Below, in pieces: positions 55,531-64,000 of a DNA stretch of 64,000 nucleotides. The notes below the pieces were generated by a model that saw nothing but the letters and a program-made list of their open reading frames with translations, had not been told where the DNA came from and did no database searches. This DNA is from Oxyruncus cristatus (taxonomy: Eukaryota > Chordata > Aves > Passeriformes > Cotingidae), in the NCBI GenBank assembly GCA_013399855.1, contig VXAY01006780.1, forward strand, positions 315,827 to 379,826, written 5' to 3'. The stretch's first letter is position 1. Each line of letters opens with the position of its first letter. A program made the position numbers and the translations under genes.

Positions 55531-56680
55531 GAATGGCCCATCCTGGAGTTCTCTAGAGGTTTCCATAATGTATGAAAGGATTTTAATCTTCCTAGGTTAC
55601 TTTTATGTGTCTGTGGGAATAGCACTCTGAAGGCATGGTAAGTCAGAACTGAAATAATTCCTGCCTTGAATAAAATCTGTGAAAATTTTGATTATTTCTC
55701 TGTGAAGTCCTGGCAGAACATTGGTGAAAACAGCAGTGCTCACAGTGTGGTCATCAAGTCCAGTCCCCTGTTGGAGGGGGAGTTTTGTTTTCTTGCAGCA
55801 CTGGCTGTTAGCTGAAGGGGAATGGTCCACAATTCTCTGTTTTTTGATAAACAGCAACTGAAAAGTGGCATCTTTGTGAATTTTTTTCTTGAGTTGATGA
55901 ACATCTGAAGGGCTTTCCCATCAAGCAGGATCAGGTGGGTGTTCGCAGAGGTGCACAACAGCACGGCACTATGGAAAACATCATGAGTAGGTTTGGCAGG
56001 GTGTGTAATGTTTTAGATATTATGTACCATCAGAAGCAGATTTATACATGGTACCTGAACATCTGGAGTGACAATTGGAGGATGGATGCTCCAACCAGCT
56101 GGGTTTTTACCTTCCCATTCCCACTGATTTTTTCAGTGTCTCAGGATGTGCCACTGAGTGCACGTTGCTTGACTTGTTGAACAGAAATCAGATTTGACGG
56201 GAAACCTCATATGAAAGGAAAGCTGGCACAGCAGTAGTGTATTTGATCTCCATGAGCATTTGGAAAACCAAGAAATATTAATATAGAGGCACTTTGAATT
56301 GTCGCCTTTGCTTGGCTGCTGAGGCAAAAAATTTAAATAGCAAATGTTTGAGTTCACCACTGAACAATAAATCTACATGTTAGAGGAAACTTCCCTTTCC
56401 TCACAAAAGCTGCAGGTAGAGCATTTTGTGTGTTTTACACATTGCTAGATGACACCTCGTTCACAACGATGTGGCCTTAGGCAATACACATTGGCATTCA
56501 TTTATCCTTATTTCCCTTGGTGCCAAGTTACATAAGAGACTTCACATAAAGTCTTGCTCGTGACTTAGGTAAGAAAACAAAGGGACGGGTCTGGAGGAGT
56601 TGTGCTGGGGGTCTTGGGGCACCGCTGGCCCCAGAGCAGGGAGGGCACTCCTCGGTGCAATCCTCCCATGCCTGGGCAGC

Positions 56681-56720
56681 TGAGAGATCAAACACCAAAC
56701 CAAGAGGTCAAACACCAAAT
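56681..56720. repeat. 20-bp-period direct repeat
   Basis: 'agatcaaacaccaaac' recurs 20 bp later as 'aggtcaaacaccaaat', with two mismatches. Confidence 0.85.
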
Positions 56721-57004
56721 GGTGGGGCAGTGGAAGGAGGTTGGCTAAGGCCAAGATGAAATTGGGTCGAGGTGAAAGAGGAAGATGAAAAGGCGTGTGC
56801 AGAGTATGAGGCAGAGCATGGCATTCCTGAGTGCTCCAGGGTTCCAGGGAGGTGGGAGGCCACGGCACAGGGCACAGCGACCACCTTGGCACTATGCAAA
56901 GCACTGGAAATGCTAAAGAGACCTCTGTGCCCCAGCTGGGCGTCCTTCCCTGGTGATCGGTGAGCCCATAACTCAGTTCTGGGCCCTTTCTGCTGCTCAT
57001 TCCC

Positions 57005-57245
57005 GGCTCGTAACACAGACGATTTGAATGCTCATCCAGTCGGTGCCGTTATATAAATTATTATCCAATATTATGCCAGACAAAAATACAGCAGCATATA
57101 AGGAAAAGTGGATGCTTTGTACAAGAGGGTCATGATAGATAAAAATGATAATGGGCACTGTAGTGCCATAATCAAAGTCTAATCGTCTCATTAATTAAGA
57201 GCAATATTCGGTTATGTATTGGGTCCTGGAGTGATTATGACTCAA
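57005..57245. promoter_or_regulatory. Candidate conserved non-coding element
   Basis: Repeat-free AT-rich DNA with CpG-containing words ('ccagtcggtgccgtta', 'aatcgtctcattaa', 'atattcggtt') that look spared from decay. It includes the dyad GGCACT-GT-AGTGCC (57154-57167), TTAATTAA (57191-57198) and 'ataatcaaagtc', a TCF/LEF-like ATCAAAG. Only the sequence texture supports function. Confidence 0.4.
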
Positions 57246-58410
57246 ATGCCTACTAGAACTCATGGATTTATCCTCTGGCTTGCAGTTTGCAGTCAGGCAA
57301 AGCATTTGGTGGAGGTCAAACAGTTCAATTGCTGCTTTAAAATGTAGTTGAACTTTAGGCATGAAAAATCCTGGCTGTGCTGCTCAGCCCACAGCCCTTG
57401 GATGCCATTGTCATTGCATTCAGTGGGCACATCCCAGCACCCAGCTGCCAAAAACTGGGCATGAGCAAGTGAGGCATCCTAGGGGGTTCCAGAACACTCA
57501 CTGTTCATTTATCCACACCCCACAGTGCAAACACCCAAATGTCTCCCTTCCCCTCCCATTTTTGACACCAATAAGGCTAATTTTCACAAGTTTCCTGCAA
57601 ATATGAACCGCTGGTAACAGTGGCCATTCTGGAGTAATTAGATCAAGATTCAAGCAATTAGCTGTAGGGCCTGAACTCAGACCATCCTTCACATGTCTCT
57701 CTGCTAGATCTGTCTTTAAATTATATTATAATGAGCTTGGCAGCACTATTAATAATCCAGCAAATCATGGAAGAGTGTGATTTGATTTCATTTCATTGCT
57801 ATATTGTGTGCAATTGAAGGCAAAGTAGGTGACTGCCACAAGTTTCTGTCCTTTTTAATCATAAAAATCAAATATTAGGATACATGAGCTTCTAAGAATT
57901 AAAAATACTTGAGCTCCTTTACAGTAATAAAATAGATTTAACACAAGAAGTGTAGCAATTTATTGCAAGGTGGCATGATTCATTTAAATACATTAGGATC
58001 CTACCTCAGGGGGTTATTTTATTTAAATGTTGTAGTTTCTGGTTTTAATAAATAAACATTTGCCTCCCTTCAGGTGGGTAAGCTGGGCCCAGTGCCTCTC
58101 ACAACAGGCAGGAAAAAGGGTTTGATTTCCACCTCCTATGTTTCTGGGAGGTTTACCTTGCTGCAGGGTGACAGGAGGGAGGAGGGGCAAAGAGAATAAA
58201 ACCCCTGCTCTGTAATTTTGGGACTATGTCCACATTTCACGTCATTTAGTGCCTGAAAGGAGCACGGAGTTTGCGTTTGCTGTGCATAGCTGTGCAGGTG
58301 GATACACAGGGAAAGGGCTGGGCAGGATGGGGAGGATGGAGCTGGGACCACAGTTAATGAGGGAGGATGTGTGCTAGGCTGTGGAAAGCTAGCAGGGGCC
58401 TTCCTTGGGG

Positions 58411-58560
58411 CTCTTTAATGAGAATTCCTTAAAATTTTGATTAATGACTTGGGCAGAGAAAGAGGGAAATTTGCTGACAATGCAAAGCGGAGAGATCTTG
58501 TCAGTGCAGGAGGGGGCTGGACCATTGCACAGGATTAACAGGATGACCATAAGCACTGGA
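58411..58560 (+). mobile_element. Ancient CR1-type reverse transcriptase remnant
   Basis: One frame reads Ile-Leu-Ile-Asn-Asp-Leu, then Gly-Lys-Phe-Ala-Asp-Asn-Ala-Lys. This matches CR1 reverse transcriptase around motif C, where active copies have Phe-Ile-Asn-Asp-Leu and Phe-Ala-Asp-Asp-Thr-Lys. The second catalytic Asp is Asn here. 'ctctttaat' upstream fits Leu-Phe-Asn in a shifted frame. It is short, frameshifted and dead. Confidence 0.5.
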
Positions 58561-61186
58561 TAACGCAAATGGGATGAAGCCTCCCAATAGGGAAGGCAGG
58601 AATACCCACTAGGGCCTGAGCAAACAGGAGAGGGGGAGCAGACCAGCCCTGCCAGGTTCTTGGTGCCCTTGAGGACCAGCATCACTCATACCTTGCACTG
58701 GCCCAGGCTGCAGCAGCATGGAGATGCAGAGCTTTACTGGGAATAAGGGGCTGTAATGGGAAGAGGATGGGCTGCAGGAACATTGTTTGCCTCATTAGTG
58801 GTGACTGGCTGACTAATGATGTGGGGGACAGTACTGGTGATCAACTGCAGGTCCCGAAGAGATTCCCATTAGTGTCATGGCTCCTGTTTCACATGTTATA
58901 TCCTATAGGTGGAAAGGAAACTTAAATGGCATTGATTCTTCTTTTCCTATTTTACTTTCATTTAAAAATTAAAAAGGTGAGAAGTTTCATTGCATTTCAA
59001 CTTTCTGGAGCTGCTGAGTAGACAGCACCATTTCACAAGCTGTTTCTGTCAGCCTGTATCCACACTGCTGCTGGAGACTGAATCCTGCTTCCCAGTCCTT
59101 TTGGAGCACATCCATTTCTCATTGCTTTTCTTCTAATAAAAATGTCAAAAAGAGAAATAGAACATCAGCATAAATGTTCTTGGTTTTACCCTCTGCACGG
59201 AACAAATGTAAACTAAAAAATCAGGTATTTAGAGGCCATGGAAGACAGGAATCCCAGCTCTCTGTTGGTGCTGGAGGTGCGTGGGGAGCAGTGGCTTTGG
59301 ATTGGGTGATGTGAACTGAGAGAGCCTGAGAGGAGGAGCTGTCATTCGGTCAGTGAGGCTGATCTAAATTTTGAATCAACAGCTGAAGAGAGAGGCTGAT
59401 GGTGAATGGTTAATCTTGTGTTTCCAGTGATCTCCAGTGAGGGTCACAGGAAAGGCTGTGTCAGCATTCCAAACATGTCCTTTGATATTTCATGTTTTGC
59501 AATCCAAAACATCATCCTCAGTAGCTGGAGCAACATAAACACCAGCGTAAGAGATCTTGTTGTTTCCCTTTTCTCACATACAGGGATAAATATATATTCA
59601 GTGAGGGTGAGAGACAGTAAATTAAAATTCTAAAACAAAATGTTTCTGTGCAAGTTGGGCTGCTCATTATGACGAGAAAACATCGAGAGCTTTCAGCAGC
59701 AGAGAGAGGATCCTGGTCCAGGCACACATGGGAGCAGTTTGGGAGCCAGGGTTCTTTGGGAAACAGAAAAGCTTCTCACACTTAAGACCCAGTTCTTGGC
59801 CAAAGCAGGTGACAGCCATCAGGGGCCCTCCCCTCAAGGGATGAGGGGCTTGGGCCAGGCCACAGGTCCAGCCAGCGTCACTCTGAGAGTACACAGCACT
59901 GGGGAGAGGATTCAGCAGAGCTGTGTCCCAACACACGCACAGGGCAGCTTTCAGCTCCCTCCCTGCTCTGCTTTTATCTTACCTTTCATCATACAGCCAG
60001 TAAAAAGAGAACTTGGTCTTTCACAGCTTGACCTGAATCTGCAAGACTGGCAGAAGTAAACATCTTCTGCTTCCCACCCCGAACAATTTGATATGCAGCT
60101 CTGAGAGAGGCTAAAAAAAGAACCCTTTCATCTTCCTTTCCTGAAGTCACTTTTTTATCATATTCTAAATTCATAGATAAAACCCCAGGCGATTTTATTG
60201 GATTAAGAATGACCACAAACATCACAGAGTGTCCCCCCATGACATTATTATGCTCGTAATTGATATATTCGCTCTGTTTTCCTCCTGAGGTTGAGATCAC
60301 TGTCGTTACCCTGGTGCAGACTATCTCCTTAGATCTCCCTACACATATATGGGCACAGGTATGTGTTTATCTCCAGTGGCAAAATCCAGCAGAACAGTAA
60401 ATTATGCAGCTTACTCAGGAACAAATCTGCCCACAGTGGTGTGTCCTCTGATTGCTTTCCTGGAAAAGCAAAACGTGACCCAAGCCCAAGTCACCAAGAG
60501 GGTGTGAGACACCCAGTTCCATGAAGTGTCGGCCGAGCAGTGCCCCCACCACGCCCCACAGTTGGTACTGGCTGCAGTGCACGTGATGGAATCCTACTGG
60601 GAATCCTGCTGGGTGGTTTCAGTGCTGATCCAAATATACCTATTAACTCACACTGTTAACTGCAGCCAAGCAGCAGGAGATGTCTGTCTGCTCGATTTTG
60701 AAAAATCAACTGCTGCACTTAATTAAATGAGAAACTAACCCATAACACTGTTTCTTGATATGTTTTTACTTACTTTGAGAAAGCCCTGGTGCACTTTTCT
60801 GGCAGTACCAGATTCCTTGTCTACCCATAATGGTCCTGAGCCGCCAGTGATAACCCACCCAACTAAAAGTGTCATGTCCAGCCCTCTCAGAATAAATAAA
60901 TTACCTATCTGAGGGAAAAGTAAAGCTCTGGATAAAAGTGAAAGTATGATAAAAAGGAGGAAAGTGATAAAAAGAGTATGATAAAAAAAGTATGATAAAG
61001 TCAGGATAAAAAGTTCTTAATTCAACTCTGCCAGGCAGGAGGTGGATCTAATTTTCACTTTAAATAGACTCTGGCTCTAGTTTTTACTCTACTATTTAAG
61101 AACAGGAATAATTACTATAGGAACATATAGTAAGTCTAATACTACACTACTGCACTGTCTGCACAAGGACTAACCCTACAACTGGC
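58561..61186. other. Non-coding stretch, no gene seen
   Basis: Unique sequence. The interval 58900-59230 is AT-rich, and 60060-60300 mixes CpG words with AT-rich DNA and could be conserved. A 'agtatgataaa' repeat lies near 60.95 kb. The 103-codon minus-strand frame at 59989-60300 has no recognisable domain. Confidence 0.5.
60943..61012. repeat. Degenerate 'agtatgataaa' repeat
   Basis: 'agtatgataaa' starts at 60943, 60975 and 60989, interspersed with 'gtgataaaaa' and 'ggataaaaag' variants. GATA words recur on the plus strand, so this is also a cluster of GATA-factor core sequences. Confidence 0.75.
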
Positions 61187-61585
61187 TCTGGACAGGTTGG
61201 ATCAATGGGCTGAGGCCAATGGTGTGAGGGTCAGCAGGGCCAAGTGCCAGGTCCTGCTTTTGGGTCACCAAAATCCGTGGAACACTCCAAGCCTGGGGAA
61301 GAGCAGCTGGAAAGCTGGAAAAGGCCCTGGGGGTGCTGGTCGACAGGGGCTGAGCAAGAGCCAGGGGTGCCCAGGTGGGCAAGAGACCAGCAGCACCTGA
61401 CCTGCACCAGCAGTAGTGTGGCAGCAGGAGCAGGGCAGTGCCTGTCCCCTGTGCTGGGCACTGCTGAGGCACCTCCAGTCCTGGGGGCAGGTTTGGGCCC
61501 CTCACAGCAAGAAGGACATTGAGGGGCTGGAGCATGTCCAGAGAAGGGAATGGAGCTGTGAAAGAGTCTGGAGCAAACGTCTGGA
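61187..61585 (+). mobile_element. CR1 LINE, end of ORF2
   Basis: 'tggctctggacaggttggat', 'caatgggctgaggccaatgg', 'gccaagtgccaggtcctgc', 'ttgggtcaccaaaatccgtg', 'gaagagcagctggaaagctg', 'ctgggggtgctggtcgacag', 'caagaaggacattgaggggc' and 'ggagcatgtccagagaaggg'. This is the classical C-terminal part of CR1 ORF2, downstream of the reverse transcriptase core. It is cut off before the 3' untranslated region and has frame-breaking indels, so it is non-functional. The 119- and 150-codon antisense frames over it are shadows. Confidence 0.96.
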
Positions 61586-63969
61586 CACAGAGTTCCTTGG
61601 AGTGGACAGAAATGTTGACTGCAAGGAGGTTTTGGGTCCTCTCTTATTCTCCCTGCTGAGGGAAGGCTTTGGATATTAATCACAGTGCCCTCCCTTCCTT
61701 GTCAGCTGTGGAAACAAGGCCTGAGAGGAGGGAAGAGCTCCTTTCTGACCTTTGCTGGTAATTAATCATGGAGTGTGAGAATTTGTTTGCCCGCAGCCTT
61801 GAACAGGGATTGAAAATGATCACCCAGAGACGGGCTCAGGGGTTGGGGTTTTGTTCTTTTTTTGCTCAGTAGCAATTTTCCTGCCTGGCTCTCTCAACTG
61901 AAATTACATTTGACTTGATCTTCTTGGATCCTCACAGCACTGAAAACCAAAGAAAATTAAAGGACAGTGATTTTTGCATAATTTCACTCATACTAAGAAT
62001 TTCCAATTACGAAGGCATGAATTGATCCTCTTTGCTTTAATATCTTGGGCTTTTTCCCTCTGCACACAGATAACAGCTGAGTTTTAATTCATTTTAATTC
62101 TATTACCATCCCTAACTTCATGCACTGTGATAAGTATCTCTCCTGTACACAAATGCCTTTGAGAACTACCCAACAAGTACTTATTTAACCTCATTGCTGA
62201 GGGGAATAATGGCATTTCCTGTATGTGTTTATTTTGCCTCATTTATAGAGCAGATTAACATTTTTACACAAACACACCGGTATTTCTTTTTCCATTGACA
62301 TTGTTCCCAGAGAGGCTTCACTTTTTGGGTTGCATTCCCTAAAGGTTCCCACATCTCTGTTAGTGCTCCCCTCAGCACATGTAACCAAATTTTTATTATC
62401 AGCATTGTTATCAAATATCATTACAATGTAACACAAGTTTTACTGAGGTGGGTGGGATCAAATTCTTACAGGAAATGCAGCGTATATAAATTATGATGTG
62501 GATGAAAATTCTGCCTTTTATAAAAGAAATGCCAAGTTGCTACACAGAAACATGTGTGCTGCATTATATTTGCTGCATAGTGCTAGAGAGAATAAAAGAT
62601 CTTTTTATTGTTGTTACCCGACTCCTTATGACAGCCTTCGCAGGAAAAATTATGTAAGCTAGTCCAAAGTACTCTAACAAATCCTCCAGTGTGATGGGTA
62701 TTTTATGCTATGGAAATAAAACTGCTGCAGTCAATTCTAACTACAGGTGACTGACAAAATCAAGATCAAATTTCTCAGGGTAGAGGGCACTGTGACATGC
62801 ACTTGGAATTCATCAGGAGGATAGCACCCAAAGGTGGACAACTGTGACTGACACTACTCCTCATGTCTAAAGGTAAAGAATGGACCTGATCAGTGCCACT
62901 GGCTGGTGTGGTCCTGCTGGGGCTCCTGGCACTGACCAGCTGTGGTCACTGATGGGCCTCGCCACACACATCCACTTGAAGTGCTGCCACATCCAGCTGG
63001 GACCAGAGAGAAGCAAGAATCTGAGCAGCACTGGGGCATCAGACGATGTCCAGCAACCCGTGGGGATGAGCATTGTCCAGCCCTGCCTGGAAGGTCTGAG
63101 TCTGAGGGGAAGGAAAGTCCTTCTTAGTCTTTCCAACCAGGCGACAACTGTCAGGATGCTCCTCCATCTGCCTTACAACAGTCACTCCTCTTGGTGGCTT
63201 TCCAGGTGAGGCTGCTCCCATCTTGGAAGTCCCAGCCTGTTGCTTGCAGGCGGGAAGGAAGACACCATCCCAGAGCCCTGCACTGTGCAACATTTGGGAA
63301 GGGAGCACCCTTTAGAAGAAGCCACTGATTCCATTTTTAATGCATTCCACTCACACCCAGTTCGTGTTGGTGTTCACTTGATCTGTGTGATTAATATCTT
63401 GCAATCACAGCACTGGCCTTTCCTACCTGACGACAGCAAATTAGTTAATTATAGGCCTAATTAAAATATTCATATCTTCCGTGTCAGTAGTGGATGCAGT
63501 TGTGTTTTGTCTGCCCCATTATTGCCCCTGAGCCATGTGCAGCCCCACATGCTCCAGCTGCCACAAACAGCCCCTCGGAGGTCACGGCTGAAGTGCTGGG
63601 ACAGAGACACCCCGTAAATGGACAGTGGTTTATACCTTTTGGGAGAGGGCATTTTCCCCACAGAGCTGGAATTTGCAGTTTGGGTGGTGAGATAAAAAAA
63701 TCACCTCTGGGATTTGGGCTATAATGGGAGAAGTCTTAACAAATAACAGGAGATTCTCTTTGTACCCAAAATAACACCTATAAACACTTAAATTCAGCTG
63801 AAGAAAAGCAGCAGGAGAGCAACTGCTGAGAGCAGGTATGTGCCACCCACTGGGGACAGAACTCAACTGGCATCTTCTGAACATGGAAATGGGAGAGCTT
63901 ATGGAAATGGGAGAGTTGGGCAACCTGAGAGTGTTCATTTTCGGAGACTAAACCCTTAACCTTTGCCTT
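61586..63969. other. Non-coding stretch with AT-rich conserved-looking blocks
   Basis: The intervals 61900-62450 and 62460-62760 are AT-rich, repeat-free and contain 'gcgtatataaattatg' and a doubled 'tgctgcat' word. They look like conserved non-coding DNA. From 62900 the sequence is GC-richer with domainless frames. An 18-bp duplication lies at 63.88 kb. Confidence 0.5.
63883..63915. repeat. 18-bp tandem duplication
   Basis: 'atggaaatgggagagctt' is followed immediately by 'atggaaatgggagagtt'. The units are identical over the first 15 bp. Confidence 0.92.
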
Positions 63970-64000
63970 GGCACATGGTGGGATTGTTGGGGTGCCCTGT
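63970..64000 (+). mobile_element. Probable CR1 copy cut by the window end
   Basis: 'ggcacatggtgggattgttg' and 'gggtgccctgt' match the CR1 3' block that continues 'gcagggccaggagttggact' in other copies, for example at about 43.6 kb. The rest lies beyond the window, so the call is tentative. Confidence 0.5.

Larger units (their letters stand above)
54603..58410. other. Repeat-poor stretch of 3.8 kb with the strongest regulatory-looking DNA
   Basis: There is no CR1 and no supported gene. Blocks at 55200-55530 and 57005-57245 are dense in homeodomain and POU motifs and dyads (listed separately). The interval 57700-58050 is AT-rich. A 20-bp-period duplication lies at 56.68 kb. The 152-codon minus-strand frame at 56542-57000 shows no domain. 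Confidence 0.55.

Noticed and set aside
56542..57000. 152-codon minus-strand frame
   Set aside because: Low-complexity Pro/Leu/Ser-rich translation without a domain; no coding support.
61176..61683. 119- and 150-codon minus-strand frames
   Set aside because: Shadows on the opposite strand of a CR1 ORF2 fragment.

Overview
This window looks like non-coding DNA from a bird nuclear genome. The evidence is its repeats. About two dozen short, mostly 5'-truncated CR1 LINE copies are scattered on both strands. Their 3' ends carry the avian CR1 signature: a 'ttggaagggacct' / 'aggtcccttccaac' block followed by tandem copies of 'attctatga'. I see no mammalian SINEs or LINE-1, no bacterial-type genes and no recognisable retroviral genes. 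Several CR1 copies resemble subfamilies common in neoavian and passerine genomes, but I cannot name the species.

I found no protein-coding gene, rRNA, tRNA or known microRNA that I can support. The longest open frames (up to 169 codons) are antisense to CR1 copies or are chance frames with no recognisable domain. The window is therefore best read as intergenic DNA, or as part of one very large intron. Three short segments have paired splice-site-like signals around an open frame: 4425-4446 (+), 5332-5435 (-) and 54240-54345 (+). They are reported as candidates only.

Layout. 1-3190: single-copy sequence with two CR1 tails. 3190-10056: a long stretch without CR1 that holds two of the exon-like segments. 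10057-37422: CR1 tails every 2-4 kb, simple repeats, two G-rich purine tracts (25.2 kb and 36.4 kb), and AT-rich blocks at about 11.5, 19.0, 27.0-28.6 and 32.1-32.5 kb that look like conserved non-coding elements. 37423-44590: a 20-bp minisatellite, two CTCF-like motifs, an old CR1 reverse-transcriptase remnant and the longest CR1 3' segment of the window. 44591-49136: repeat-poor, homeodomain-motif-rich DNA with a perfect dyad at 47967-47986. 49137-52355: a cluster of CR1 tails, including two joined tail to tail. 52356-61186: repeat-poor DNA with the strongest regulatory-looking blocks (53.9-54.2, 55.2-55.5 and 57.0-57.25 kb). 61187-64000: a CR1 ORF2 end fragment and more AT-rich non-coding DNA.

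Nothing resembles a gene cluster, a defence system or another multi-gene system. The most interesting signals are candidate cis-regulatory blocks with dense TALE, POU and homeodomain motifs, perfect dyads and hairpins, the unexplained exon-like segments, and relics of the CR1 reverse transcriptase. Conservation of these blocks could not be tested here.
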